This document shows, in pieces, positions 8,723 through 18,228 of a stretch of DNA of 64,000 nucleotides. The DNA comes from Nannocystis pusilla (GTDB taxonomy: Bacteria > Myxococcota_A > Polyangia > Nannocystales > Nannocystaceae). The notes below the pieces were generated by a model. The model was not told where the DNA came from. It made no database searches and saw only the letters and a program-made list of their open reading frames with translations. Within the stretch, counting starts at the first letter, position 1, and the number at the start of each line of letters is the position of its first letter. Made by a program: the position numbers and the translations under genes. The stretch lies in the NCBI RefSeq assembly GCF_020073745.1, contig NZ_JAIRAU010000056.1, positions 62,001 to 126,000 of the forward strand, written 5' to 3'.

Positions 8723-8831
8723 GTCATCATCGAAGCCCGAGGGCGCCGAGCACGTTGCCTGGGAGGGCCCCGCCGAAGCGAGGGACCCGATCCGCCGCTC
8801 CGTGCCCGCCGTCACCCAGATCTCCCACGGC

Positions 8832-8851
8832 CCCGCGCCTTCGGTCGCGGG
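8832..8851. terminator. GC hairpin with TTCG loop between convergent genes
   Basis: CCCGCG and CGCGGG pair around an 8-nt segment that contains CTTCGG. It is located 19 bp from the end of the carotenoid oxygenase gene and is followed by CTTGTCT on the plus strand. It may terminate either convergent gene. Confidence 0.4.
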
Positions 8852-8869
8852 CTTGTCTCAGGCCCGCTC

Positions 8870-10903
8870 CTAACGGGTCTGCTGCCACAGGCGGCGCAGC
8901 ACGCCGGCGCCGATGGTGCCGAGCTCGAGCAGCTTGAGGTAGGTCGGCATCTCGATGGTCGGGACCTCGTAGGGCGGGCGCTCCCACTCGTCGACGCCGT
9001 CGCGGTCGACCCACGCGCTGTGGAGCGGGAAGCCGGGGCGGATGCCCTGCTCGTGCGGGCCGGGGCCGAGGGTGCAGACCGGGCCGCGGTCGAGCGGGTG
9101 GGCGGCGTCCCAGATCCAGATCTCCATGTCGGGGTGGTCGGGGCCCCACACGAGCGTGACGATGTAGCCGTCGCGGGTGCTCTGGCTGCCGGGGCGCGGG
9201 ACGAAGATCGGCGCCGCCATGAACCACCCGGGCGGGAAGGTGTAGCAGCTGTCGAGCCGCATCTCGTGGTCGAGGCGGTAGAAGCGGACAGTGTTGTCCG
9301 GATCGGAGATCCGCTCGATGAACTCGGACACCGGCATCAGCCGGCGCGGCGGCCAGGCGCCGTCGGGCCGGCCGCGGCGGAAGTTGGCGAACACCCGCGC
9401 GCTCATGGTCTGCGGCAGCCAGCCGCCGGCGACCCAGTAGGTGGCGTCGAGGCGGCGGCAGATCCGGAGCAGGTTCGGCGCGGCCGAGGTGTCGTGCTCC
9501 GAGAGGTACGGCGAGATCTGCAGCGGCGGGAGGATGTTGAGGCCGAGCGGGAAGTGCTCGCGGTCGTCGGGGTGGGGGAAGGCGCGGGTCTCGACGGTGC
9601 CGCGGCGGAGGTCGACGACGTGGCGGCGGACCTGGTTGAGGTCGGTCGCCGACGAGAACATGCCGAGCAGGCTGTCGGGGACGATGCCGCCGCCGATCAG
9701 GCGGTCGCCCGCCTCCATCTGGTCGGCCGGGTCGGCGCCGACGTTGTGCTGGGCGAAGATCGTGACGACGTCGCCGTCGTCGTCGTAGTCGGTCAGCGCA
9801 TGCGTCAGCTCCCACATGAGGTCGACGCGCCTGGCCGGCAGCTCGCGCGCGCCGGAGGCGAGGGCGCGGCGGATGTCGTCCTTGTGGATGAAGTAGACCG
9901 GGCAGACGTGGTCCGGGGTGGCCTCGCGCAGGCGGATCCGCAGCCAGCGGTACAGCACCCGCAGGTTGCGTGGGACCTCGATCGTGCGGCTCTCGACCAG
10001 CCACTTCCACAGCAGCGGCGTGAGCGGCTCGACCAGCGAGGAGGTGTTGAGCACGAGGTTGGCGTTGAAGACGACCAGGTAATTGCGGGTGAGGCAGATC
10101 TGGTGGACGCTGGCGTGGCCGAGGATCACGCCCTCGCCGTCGACGGTGACCCGCATCGGTGGGGTCGGGCTCGACGGGCCGCCGTCCCAGGTGGTGACGT
10201 AGAGGTCGGCGCGGATCGGCTTGTTGACGTGGAGGAAGTCGGCGACCCGCGGGACGATGTTGGTGTAGAGGAGGCGCGGCTTGCCCGGCTCGAAGTCGGG
10301 GTCGTAGACCGGGTGCCCCGAGGTCATGATCATCGGGCTGAACGAGCTGCCGACGGCGGTGTGGTAGTCGTTCGGGCGCCCGACCGGGGTGATGTGCTCG
10401 AGGGTCTTCGGCGAGACCTCGACCGGCCGGCCGGCGTCGTACGAGAGGAGTAGGCGCCGCCCGGGCCGGCCGTCGTGCGCGCCGACCGGGAACACGGGGA
10501 TCGGCGAGGTGTTGGTGAGGTTCGAGGTGCCGAACCACGAGAACTCGGCGAAGTCGGTGCGCACGAACGCCTCGGGCGCGAGCTTGCGCAGGTGCCAGCT
10601 CTGGTTCTCGATGAAGCGCGTGGCGGCGCGGATGAACACGTTGCCGCCGTCGCGGTGCGGCTCGAGGTCGAGGGTCAGCAGCCGCCCGCTGGCGGTGAGC
10701 ATGTGCGGGTTGACGTTGAGCTCGTGGTGCTCGTGGATCGCCTGGTACGGGAAGACTGTCGTGAATGTCCTTCCGGACAGGTCCGAAGGGTAATGTCCCG
10801 TGCGCACGGCGTAGCGGGCGCTGTGGTCGACGACGTCACCGTGGTAGGCGTGCAGCAGGCCGCGCTCGACCCGTTCGGTGAAAGATTGGGCGCTGTCGGA
10901 CAT
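8870..10903 (-). CDS. Carotenoid oxygenase family protein
   Basis: A 677-aa member of the carotenoid cleavage dioxygenase/RPE65 family, somewhat longer than the usual 450-550 aa. The N-terminal G-x-Y-P-x-D-L-x-G motif is present near residue 37-46, the iron-ligand His in S-V-H-Q-I, later His in F-A-Q-H-N, and the C-terminal region contains H-S-A-W-V. These enzymes use Fe(II) and O2 to cleave conjugated double bonds of carotenoids, stilbenes or retinoids. The ATG is 7 bp from the stop codon of the upstream kinase gene, so the two probably form an operon. A double 14-bp repeat (10767-10794) is laid directly over the conserved N-terminal motif. Confidence 0.85.
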   Translation of the reverse strand: MSDSAQSFTERVERGLLHAYHGDVVDHSARYAVRTGHYPSDLSGRTFTTVFPYQAIHEHHELNVNPHMLTASGRLLTLDLEPHRDGGNVFIRAATRFIENQSWHLRKLAPEAFVRTDFAEFSWFGTSNLTNTSPIPVFPVGAHDGRPGRRLLLSYDAGRPVEVSPKTLEHITPVGRPNDYHTAVGSSFSPMIMTSGHPVYDPDFEPGKPRLLYTNIVPRVADFLHVNKPIRADLYVTTWDGGPSSPTPPMRVTVDGEGVILGHASVHQICLTRNYLVVFNANLVLNTSSLVEPLTPLLWKWLVESRTIEVPRNLRVLYRWLRIRLREATPDHVCPVYFIHKDDIRRALASGARELPARRVDLMWELTHALTDYDDDGDVVTIFAQHNVGADPADQMEAGDRLIGGGIVPDSLLGMFSSATDLNQVRRHVVDLRRGTVETRAFPHPDDREHFPLGLNILPPLQISPYLSEHDTSAAPNLLRICRRLDATYWVAGGWLPQTMSARVFANFRRGRPDGAWPPRRLMPVSEFIERISDPDNTVRFYRLDHEMRLDSCYTFPPGWFMAAPIFVPRPGSQSTRDGYIVTLVWGPDHPDMEIWIWDAAHPLDRGPVCTLGPGPHEQGIRPGFPLHSAWVDRDGVDEWERPPYEVPTIEMPTYLKLLELGTIGAGVLRRLWQQTR
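10767..10794. repeat. 14-bp repeat, 2 units, inside conserved coding sequence
   Basis: Units 10767-10780 and 10781-10794 encode the conserved P-x-D-L-x-G region of the carotenoid oxygenase. Since this motif is present in family members generally, the repeat here looks like recoding of the sequence, not an insertion. Confidence 0.75.
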
Positions 10904-10910
10904 GACGCGG

Positions 10911-12620
10911 TCAGCGGCTCCAGAAGCGGAAGGCGAGCAGGAACACCCCGATCAGCGAGGCGACGAGGATCAGCGAGGAGACCGCCGGGAAGGCGGCGCA
11001 CAGCAGGGCGCCCGAGAGCATGACTCCGGCGGAGTACCAGATCCAGCGCTCGATGGCGATCCCCGCCATGGTGGCGATGGCTCCGAGCATCAGCAGGTCG
11101 TTGACCATGGTGGTGGCGACCGGGGTGTCGAGCACGACCGCGGTGGTCCGGTGGACCAGCATCGCCAGCGAGGAGACGACCAGCCAGGCCATGACGCGGC
11201 GGTTGATCGTGTTCTTGAAGAAGGAGCCGCGGAACGCGAAGATGAGGCCGAACAGGACCACGTTGATGACGGCCCCGGCGATCGCGTTGCTGGCGGCGCT
11301 GGGCAGCAGGCTGCCCTCGGGGCTGTACATGATGAGGACGACGGTGATCGCCAGGATGCTGGCCGGGATGATCATCGACAGCATGACCCGCTGCGGCCGC
11401 GCGACCGAGAGGTCGAACTCGGGGTCGCGGGCGCGGCCGCTGCCGCGGTTCAGCGCGTCGAGCAGGTCGTCCATGCTGTCGAAGCGGTACATCGGGTCGC
11501 GGTCGAGGGCGCGGACGATGGCGGCGTGGACCCCCGGGGGCACCGGCGAGTCGGCCGGGGGCGGGCGGATCTTGCCGTCGCTGACGTTGATGACGAGCTC
11601 GAGCAGGCTGCCGCCGGCGAACGGGTGGTGGCCGTAGAGCGCGGTGTAGAGGGTCACGGCGAACGCGAATTGGTCGGTGCGGGCGTCGGGCTGACGCCCG
11701 GCGTGCTGCTCGGCGGCCATGTACGCCGGCGTGCCGGCGACCCGCCCGCCGTGGCTGCGGCCCGGCTCGGGCAGCGGGACGCCGGCGTCGGGCGCCGAGG
11801 TGTGCTGGTGCTCGGGGTCGGGCTCGACGGCGCCGCTCGCCAGGCTGCCGCGGTTCATCGACCCGGGATCTGCCGCCGCGTCTCGTCGCAGGCTCTGCGA
11901 GCTGTGATACGACTCCGTCCGCGGGGCCGCGCGCGCCAGCCCGAAGTCGACGACCCGCGCGTGGTCCTGCTCGTCGATGAGGATGTTGTCGGGCTTGAAG
12001 TCGCCGTGGACGATGTCGGCCTGGTGTGCGGCCGACAGACCACGGCCTGCCTGCACCATGACGTCGAGGACGCTCTGCCACGGTCGCGCCTGCGCTTTGA
12101 GCCAGCTGCCGAGCGTGCGGCCCTGCACGAACTCCATGGCCAGGTAGACCTGCTGCTCCCAGCGGCCGACCTCGTAGACCTGGACGACGTTGGCATGCGA
12201 AAGCCGGGCCATCGCCCGCGCCTCGCGTTGCATTCGCAGCTGGTTGGCCGGGCTGTTGTCGCGGCCGGGGCGGATGAGCTTGAGGGCGACGCGGCGGTCG
12301 AGCTCCTCGTCGTAGGCGGAGTAGACGACGCCCATGCCGCCCTCGCCGAGCTGGCGCAGGACGGCGTACTTGCCGATCCGCGCCGACTCGCCGAGGTAGC
12401 CGGGGCGCCGCGTCGGCTCCGACAGCTCGTCCTCGGCGTCGGTGTCGGGGCCGTGCGACGAGTCGGGGACCACCGACATGTTGGCCAGCGTGTCGACGGT
12501 GACCTCGTCGGCCGAGCTGCCCGGAAAGGCGGCGGCGAAGCTGTCGCGCCAGGCGTCGGGGTCGGACTCCGCCCCGGCGGCGAGGCTGCCGCGCTTGTTG
12601 TCGCCGTGGTGTCGCTTCAT
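10911..12620 (-). CDS. Ser/Thr protein kinase with C-terminal membrane domain
   Basis: A 569-aa protein. After a disordered, acidic N-terminus the kinase domain spans about 83-355: glycine loop G-E-G-G-M-G-V-V-Y (92-100), catalytic Lys 114, H-G-D-F-K-P-D-N (205-212, Gly in place of the usual Arg, as in non-RD kinases of myxobacteria), D-F-G at 225-227 and a G-T-P-A-Y-M-A-A-E activation-loop motif. Residues from about 400 on form six or so hydrophobic helices, so the kinase faces the cytoplasm and is anchored at its C-terminus. ATG at 12620 chosen; in-frame sequence further upstream overlaps the promoter region of the RND genes. Likely cotranscribed with the carotenoid oxygenase. The 244-bp gap to the RND adaptor start is a divergent promoter region. 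Confidence 0.88.
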   Translation of the reverse strand: MKRHHGDNKRGSLAAGAESDPDAWRDSFAAAFPGSSADEVTVDTLANMSVVPDSSHGPDTDAEDELSEPTRRPGYLGESARIGKYAVLRQLGEGGMGVVYSAYDEELDRRVALKLIRPGRDNSPANQLRMQREARAMARLSHANVVQVYEVGRWEQQVYLAMEFVQGRTLGSWLKAQARPWQSVLDVMVQAGRGLSAAHQADIVHGDFKPDNILIDEQDHARVVDFGLARAAPRTESYHSSQSLRRDAAADPGSMNRGSLASGAVEPDPEHQHTSAPDAGVPLPEPGRSHGGRVAGTPAYMAAEQHAGRQPDARTDQFAFAVTLYTALYGHHPFAGGSLLELVINVSDGKIRPPPADSPVPPGVHAAIVRALDRDPMYRFDSMDDLLDALNRGSGRARDPEFDLSVARPQRVMLSMIIPASILAITVVLIMYSPEGSLLPSAASNAIAGAVINVVLFGLIFAFRGSFFKNTINRRVMAWLVVSSLAMLVHRTTAVVLDTPVATTMVNDLLMLGAIATMAGIAIERWIWYSAGVMLSGALLCAAFPAVSSLILVASLIGVFLLAFRFWSR

Positions 12621-12864
12621 GTCCGTCGCCCGAGCCCGACCCCCGGCGTACTCGCCGAGACTACCGCAGCGCGACGCCGGGCGGCGCGAGATCGTCCCGC
12701 GGCTGCAAGAGAAAACCCCGGTGTCCACGCGAAGGCGTCCCCCGGACACGGCGCCGGTTTCGCCGCCGGGACCGGAGGTTTCCGACGTCACCCGCTCCGT
12801 GGAAACGATGTACTTCCGGAGGCGCCCGCGCTATGCCCGGCGGGCAAAGGGAGCCCCCCCGACG

Positions 12865-14112
12865 ATGAAGCGAGCGCTGGCTCAAGGTGTCCTGATCGTC
12901 ATCGTCATCGTCGCCGCGCTCGTGATGATGCGCGTCATCCGAGGCATGAAGCCGCAGGTCACGGCGGCGCCGAGCGAGCGACGGCAGGTCCCGGTGGTCG
13001 TGCAACGGGCGCAGCCCGGCGCGCATCCGGTGACCGTGCGCGGCCTCGGCGAGGTCAAGCCGGTGCATCAGTTGCGCGTCACGTCCGAGGTCAACGGCCG
13101 CGTCGTCGAACGCAGCGACGGCCTCGCCCCCGGCGGCCTGCTCCGCCGCGGCGACCCGCTGATCCGCATCGACGCCCGCGACGTCTCGGCCCAGGTGGCG
13201 TCGCAGCGGGCGGCGCTCGAGCAGGCCTCGGTCGCCCTCGCCGACGAACGCGGCCGCAAGTCGGTCGCCGAATACGAGTGGCAGGGCCGCTCCGAGAGCC
13301 TCGCCGACCACGCGCGCGAGTTCGCGCTGCGCGACGTCCACGTGCGCAGCGCCCAGGCCAACGTCGAAGCCGCCCGCGAGCAGTTCGGTCGGGCCAAGCG
13401 CGACCTGGGCCGGACGACGGTCCGCGCGCCGTTCGACGCCATGGTCACCGACGCGACCGTCGAGCTCGGACAGGTGGTCACGACGCAGACCCAGCTGGCC
13501 ACGCTGGTGGCGATCGACCGCTACTGGGTCGAGATCGCGGTGCCGGTGTCCCAGCTCGTGCACCTGGAGATCCCCGGGGTCAACAGCGCCGGCCCGCGCG
13601 GCTCGCTCGCCAAGGTCATCCACGACGCCGGCGCCGGCGTGGTCATCGAGCGCGACGGCTACGTCGAGCGCCTGCTCGGCCAGGTCGACGCCCGCGGTCG
13701 CATGGCCCGGCTGCTGGTCGCGGTGCCCGACCCCCTCGGGACAGGTCTCTACGGACAGGTCCCAAAGGTCAGCGACGCGCCGGCCAGCGCCGCCCCGGCG
13801 CCGCGCCTGCCGCTGCTGCTCGGCAGCTCGGTGCGGGTCGAGCTCGACGGCCAGCCGCTGGCCGACACGACGGAGATCCCGCGGGTCGCGCTGATCGACG
13901 ACGACAAGGTGTGGCTGGTGGTCGACGGCAAGCTGACGCAGCGCGCGATCGAGGTCGTGTGGCGCTCGGCCACCACGGTGCTCGCGCGCGGGCTGGCGGC
14001 CGGCGACGCGGTGGTGACCACGCCGCTGGCGACCCCGACCGAGGGCATGCAAGTGACGATCGAGGGCGACTCGCCGTCGCTGATCGCGGCGAGCAAACCC
14101 CGCGCCGGGTGA
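12865..14112 (+). CDS. RND efflux periplasmic adaptor (HlyD/MFP family)
   Basis: A 415-aa membrane fusion protein. Residues 1-30 are a signal anchor with a run of Ile/Val; a first barrel-sandwich half lies near G-E-V-K-P, followed by a coiled-coil hairpin (about 100-165) and the second half ending A-P-F-D-A-x-V. It links the inner-membrane pump encoded next to an outer-membrane channel, which is not encoded here. ATG at 12865 gives a normal signal anchor; an ATG 55 bp upstream would add an Arg-rich tail. The segment 13731-13772 consists of three 14-bp repeat units that encode a G-T-G-L-Y-G-Q stretch. Stop codon is 25 bp before the pump start. Confidence 0.88.
   Translation: MKRALAQGVLIVIVIVAALVMMRVIRGMKPQVTAAPSERRQVPVVVQRAQPGAHPVTVRGLGEVKPVHQLRVTSEVNGRVVERSDGLAPGGLLRRGDPLIRIDARDVSAQVASQRAALEQASVALADERGRKSVAEYEWQGRSESLADHAREFALRDVHVRSAQANVEAAREQFGRAKRDLGRTTVRAPFDAMVTDATVELGQVVTTQTQLATLVAIDRYWVEIAVPVSQLVHLEIPGVNSAGPRGSLAKVIHDAGAGVVIERDGYVERLLGQVDARGRMARLLVAVPDPLGTGLYGQVPKVSDAPASAAPAPRLPLLLGSSVRVELDGQPLADTTEIPRVALIDDDKVWLVVDGKLTQRAIEVVWRSATTVLARGLAAGDAVVTTPLATPTEGMQVTIEGDSPSLIAASKPRAG
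13731..13772. repeat. 14-bp periodic repeat, 3 units, inside the RND adaptor
   Basis: Unit ends at 13744, 13758 and 13772. The units introduce ACA, GGT, AGG-type codons that are rare in the surrounding GC-rich coding sequence. Confidence 0.8.
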
Positions 14113-14137
14113 CCCGAGGCGCAGCACGAGGAGCACC

Positions 14138-17100
14138 ATGGATTCGTCGGCTTCTGGTTCGTCCGGGACGGTGGCAGGCAGCGGTCCGATCGCGTGGATG
14201 GCGAAGAACCCGGTCGCCGCGAACCTGCTGATGATCCTGCTGCTCGTCGGCGGCCTGCTGATGGCCGGCCGCGTCAAGCAGGAGGTGTTCCCCGAGACCG
14301 AGCTCGACATGGTCTCGATCTCCGTGCCGTACCCCGGCGCGAGCCCGGCCGAGGTCGAGCAGGGCATCGTGCTCGCGGTCGAGGAGGCGGTCCGCGGCAT
14401 CGACGGGGTCAAGCGCGTGGTCGCGACCGCGTCGGAGGGCTCGGCCCGCGTCAACGCCGAGCTGACGATCGACGCCGACGACGAGAAGGTGCTCGCCGAC
14501 GTCAAGAGCGCGGTCGACCGCATCACGTCGCTGCCGAAGGACGCCGAGCGCCCGGTGGTCAGCCTGGTCACGAACCGCTCCGAGGTGATCTCGATGGTGG
14601 TCTACGGCGAGCAGGACCTGCGGGTGCTGCGCCGGATCGCCGAGGAGGCCCGCGACCTGTACCTCTCCGACTCGCGGATCACCCAGGCCGACCTCGCCGG
14701 CGCGCCGAAGAAGGAGATCTCGATCGAGGTGCCGCGCGAGCAGCTGCGCGTGCACAACCTGACGCTCGAGCAGATCGCGGCGAAGGTCAGCCAGACGTCG
14801 CTGCAGCTGCCCGGCGGCGGCGTCAAGACGGCCACCGGCGAGGTGCTGGTCCGCACCGACGAGCGCCGCGAGGACGAGCGCGGGTTCTCCGAGATCCCGG
14901 TGGTCACCGGCCCCGCCGGCACCGAGGTCCGCCTCGGCGACATCGCCCGCGTGCGCGAGACGTTCGCCGAGACCGACGAGTCGGCCAGCTTCGCCGGCCT
15001 GTCGGCGGTGATGATCCGCGTGTACCGGATCGGCTCGCAGAAGCCGCTCGAGGTCTCGGACGCGGTGCGCGAGCTGACGGCCAAGTTCGAGCCGCGGCTG
15101 CCCGAGGGCGTGAAGATCGCCCAGTGGCAGGACATGTCCGAGACCTACGCCCAGCGCGTCGACCTGCTGATGCGCAACGCGAAGAGCGGCCTCATCCTCG
15201 TCGTCCTGTGCCTCAGCCTGTTCCTCGAGATCCGCGTGGCGCTGTGGGTCGCGTGGGGCATCCCGACGACGTTCCTCGGCGCGCTGTTCCTGATGCCGAT
15301 GTTCGGGGTGTCGGTGAACATGATCTCGCTGTTCGCCTTCATCGTCGTGCTCGGCATGGTCGTCGACGACGCGATCGTGGTCGGCGAGAACATCTTCGAG
15401 CGGGCCCAGCGCGGCGAGTCGTACATCGACGCGGCGATCGGCGGCTCGCGCGAGGTCGGCATCCCGGTGGTCTTCTCGGTGCTCACCACCGTCGCCGCGT
15501 TCACACCGCTGTTCTTCTTGCCCGGGTTCATGGGCAAGTTCATGAGCGTGATCCCGGTGATCGTGATCTCGGTCCTGGTGTTCTCGCTGGTCGAGTCGCT
15601 GTTCATCCTGCCGGCCCACCTCGGCCACCTCCGCAAGCCCGAGGGCGGCGTCTACGGCGCGGTCTTCAAGTTCCAGCAGCGCTTCGTGGTCGGGCTCGAC
15701 CGCTTCGTCGCGAGCGTCTACGCGCCGTTCGCCCGCGCGGCCCTGCGGTTCCGCTACCTCACGCTGACGCTCGGCTTCGCCACGCTGGTGCTGACGCTGA
15801 CGTACGTCGCGTCGGGGCTGATCGGGTTCCGCTTCATGCCCGGCATCGAGGGCGACGTGGTGACCGCGGCGATCGAGCTGCCGTACGGCTCGTCGGTCGA
15901 GCAGACCCAGCGCGTGCGGGAGCGGCTGGTCCGCGCGGCGCAGGAGCTGGTGCAGGAGTACGGCGGCGACCAGGTGCTGCGCGGGGTGTTCGCCCAGGTC
16001 GGCTCGCGCGGGCCGGTGATGGGCCCCGTGGGCGGCACCAACGGGTCCGGCGGGCACGTCGCCAACGTGCGCGTGTTCTTCGTCCCCAGCGACCGGCGCG
16101 ACTTCAAGACCGGCGACTTCGCGGCCGAGTGGCGCAAGCGCGTCGGCGCGGTGCCCGAGGCGAAGACGCTCAACTTCTCCGCCAACATGGGCCCGAGCGC
16201 CGGCAAGCCGGTCGACGTCGAGCTGAGCCACGCCGACGAGGACGTGCTCGAGCGGGCCGCCGACGAGGTCGCGGCGACGCTGCGCAGCTACGGCGGCGTG
16301 TTCGACGTCGAGAACGGGGTCGCGCTCGGCAAGCCGCAGCTCGATCTGACGCTGACGCCGGAGGCGCGCACGCTCGGCCTCACGTCGACCGACATCGCCC
16401 GCCAGGTCCGCGGGGCGTTCTTCGGCGCCGAGGCGCTGCGCCAGCAGGACGGCCGCGACGAGGTGCGGGTGCTCGCCCGCCTGCCGGTCGAGGAGCGCCG
16501 CAGCGAGCACGACATCGAGGAGCTGCTGATCCGCACGCCGCAGGGCGGCGAGGTGCCGCTGCACGAGGCGGCGGTGATCGAGCGCGGCCGCAGCTGGCCG
16601 TCGATCGAGCGCGCCGACGGCAAGCGCATCGTGCACGTGACGGCCGAGCTGCGCGAGGGCGAGGCGACGCCGGGCATGGTCAACGGCAAGCTGCGCGCCG
16701 AGCTGCTCGACGGGCTGCCCGAGAAGTACCCCGGCCTGTCGTGGCAGATGGGCGGCGAGAACCGCGAGCAGGCCGAGTCGTTCGGCAGCCTGAAGACCGG
16801 CGCGTTGATGGCCCTGCTGGCGATCTACGCCCTGCTGGCGATCCCGTTCCGCAGCTATGTGCAGCCGCTCATCGTCATGGCGGCGATCCCGTTCGGCCTG
16901 GTCGGGGCGATCGGCGGCCACGTCCTGCTCGGCTACGAGCTGAGCATGATGAGCATGATGGGCATGGTGGCGCTCTCAGGCGTGGTCGTGAACGACTCGC
17001 TGGTGCTCATCGACGCGACCAACGAGTTCCGCCGCACCCGCGCGCTCGGGCACTTCGAGGCGGTCGTCGCCGCCGGCGTGCGCCGCTTCCGACCGATCTT

Positions 17101-17374
17101 GCTGACGTCGGTGACGACCTTCTTCGGCCTCATGCCGATGATCCTCGAGCCCTCGGTCCAGGCCCGCTTCCTCATCCCGATGGCGATCAGCCTCGGCTTC
17201 GGCGTGATGTTCGCGACCGCGATCACGCTGATCCTCGTGCCCGCGCTCTACCTCGCGGTCGAGGACCTGCGCCGGGCCCTGGGCGCGTGGTGGGACCTGG
17301 TCAAGGGCAAGCAGCCGCCGCCGCCGCCGCCCTCGCCGAGCGAGTCGCTCGAGCGCTATCCGATCGACGTGTGA
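14138..17374 (+). CDS. RND multidrug efflux permease (AcrB/HAE1-type)
   Basis: A 1078-aa resistance-nodulation-division pump, full length for the family: one N-terminal helix, two large periplasmic loops (about 45-340 and 560-880) and two blocks of helices. The proton-relay Asp pair is present in G-M-V-V-D-D-A-I-V-V-G-E-N near residue 405-417. The early P-G-A-S-P-A-E-V-E motif is typical of the branch that often works with short adaptors. It exports amphiphilic compounds using the proton gradient. ATG at 14138 follows an A/G-rich ACGAGGAG. An exact GGACATGTCC sits in frame near 15131. The gene converges on the HCCA-isomerase-like gene. Confidence 0.93.
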   Translation: MDSSASGSSGTVAGSGPIAWMAKNPVAANLLMILLLVGGLLMAGRVKQEVFPETELDMVSISVPYPGASPAEVEQGIVLAVEEAVRGIDGVKRVVATASEGSARVNAELTIDADDEKVLADVKSAVDRITSLPKDAERPVVSLVTNRSEVISMVVYGEQDLRVLRRIAEEARDLYLSDSRITQADLAGAPKKEISIEVPREQLRVHNLTLEQIAAKVSQTSLQLPGGGVKTATGEVLVRTDERREDERGFSEIPVVTGPAGTEVRLGDIARVRETFAETDESASFAGLSAVMIRVYRIGSQKPLEVSDAVRELTAKFEPRLPEGVKIAQWQDMSETYAQRVDLLMRNAKSGLILVVLCLSLFLEIRVALWVAWGIPTTFLGALFLMPMFGVSVNMISLFAFIVVLGMVVDDAIVVGENIFERAQRGESYIDAAIGGSREVGIPVVFSVLTTVAAFTPLFFLPGFMGKFMSVIPVIVISVLVFSLVESLFILPAHLGHLRKPEGGVYGAVFKFQQRFVVGLDRFVASVYAPFARAALRFRYLTLTLGFATLVLTLTYVASGLIGFRFMPGIEGDVVTAAIELPYGSSVEQTQRVRERLVRAAQELVQEYGGDQVLRGVFAQVGSRGPVMGPVGGTNGSGGHVANVRVFFVPSDRRDFKTGDFAAEWRKRVGAVPEAKTLNFSANMGPSAGKPVDVELSHADEDVLERAADEVAATLRSYGGVFDVENGVALGKPQLDLTLTPEARTLGLTSTDIARQVRGAFFGAEALRQQDGRDEVRVLARLPVEERRSEHDIEELLIRTPQGGEVPLHEAAVIERGRSWPSIERADGKRIVHVTAELREGEATPGMVNGKLRAELLDGLPEKYPGLSWQMGGENREQAESFGSLKTGALMALLAIYALLAIPFRSYVQPLIVMAAIPFGLVGAIGGHVLLGYELSMMSMMGMVALSGVVVNDSLVLIDATNEFRRTRALGHFEAVVAAGVRRFRPILLTSVTTFFGLMPMILEPSVQARFLIPMAISLGFGVMFATAITLILVPALYLAVEDLRRALGAWWDLVKGKQPPPPPPSPSESLERYPIDV

Positions 17375-17404
17375 GCGCCGGCCCGTCGGAGCGCGGTCGC
17401 GGCG

Positions 17405-18070
17405 CTAACCGCCCGCGCCGCGGCGCTGGGCCGAGGCGGGACGGGTGAGCAGCGGATCGATCGCCTCGGGTCGCACGGGGTCGCGGCCCGCGAGGACGGC
17501 CTCGACGTCGCGCAGGCGGTCTTGACCCCAAATCAGTTCGCCGCGGACCAGCCAGCTCGGCACGCCGAACACGCCGAGGCGGATGGCGTGCTCGCACTCG
17601 GCGGCGAGGGCGGCCTTGATGGTCGGGTCGCCGGCGCGAGCCACCAGCGCGGCGCCGGGCAGGCCGGCGCGGTCGAGGGCGGCGGCGATGACGGCCGGGT
17701 CGCCGAGCTCGCCGCCCTCGGCCCAGCCGGCGCGGAGGATCGCGGTGGTGGCCGCGGCGCGTTGCTCGGGCGCGGCGGCGAGGATCGCCCGCTGAGCGGT
17801 GAGCGGATTGAACGGGTGCGAGGCCGGACCGCGGAGCGGCAGGCCGTGCTCGGCCGCGCGGCGCAGGATGTCCTTGAACGTGAACACCCGCTTGGCCGGG
17901 ATCTCGGCCGGACCGAGCTGCCCCCAGTGCTTCAGCACCCCGGCGAACAGGATCGGTCGATACACGATCGTGACGCCGGGATGCCGCTCGCGCAGCCCGG
18001 CGAGCAGCGCGTCGGCGATGTACACGTAGGGCGAGATGACGTCGAAGAAGAAGTCGATCGTGTCGGCCAT
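17405..18070 (-). CDS. DsbA-family / 2-hydroxychromene-2-carboxylate isomerase-like protein
   Basis: A 221-aa thioredoxin-fold protein of the kappa-GST/HCCA isomerase group: it starts with the strand I-D-F-F-F-D-V-I-S-P-Y (the Ser is the usual catalytic residue in place of the DsbA CxxC), has an inserted helical domain, and the cis-Pro loop V-F-G-V-P-S near residue 172. Such enzymes use glutathione as cofactor in aromatic catabolism or isomerisation, but many members have unknown substrates. No aromatic-degradation genes are adjacent. The 30-bp gap to the RND pump carries no 14-bp repeat. Confidence 0.85.
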   Translation of the reverse strand: MADTIDFFFDVISPYVYIADALLAGLRERHPGVTIVYRPILFAGVLKHWGQLGPAEIPAKRVFTFKDILRRAAEHGLPLRGPASHPFNPLTAQRAILAAAPEQRAAATTAILRAGWAEGGELGDPAVIAAALDRAGLPGAALVARAGDPTIKAALAAECEHAIRLGVFGVPSWLVRGELIWGQDRLRDVEAVLAGRDPVRPEAIDPLLTRPASAQRRGAGG

Positions 18071-18216
18071 GCGCCGAGGTTAGCAATGATGGATGCGGTG
18101 TGGAGCCCCCGCGGGCAGCGAATGTGGACGTCGTGTGAAGGCCGCGCACGCACTCGTGGCCGGCCGCGGCGCGTACGGGCCGACGAAGAGGCTTTCAGGG
18201 CGCGCTCGGGGTGTGG

Positions 18217-18222
18217 TAGTGG
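18217..18222 (+). promoter_or_regulatory. Candidate -10 of a leaderless promoter
   Basis: TAGTGG is 6 nt before the ATG at 18229. It is a weak match, listed because its position repeats the pattern of better examples. Confidence 0.3.
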
Positions 18223-18228
18223 GCAACA

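Noticed and set aside
13769..16921. Long minus-strand open frame opposite the RND pump
   Set aside because: Low-complexity His/Arg/Ala/Asp product with no motifs; it exists because of high GC at third codon positions of the pump gene.
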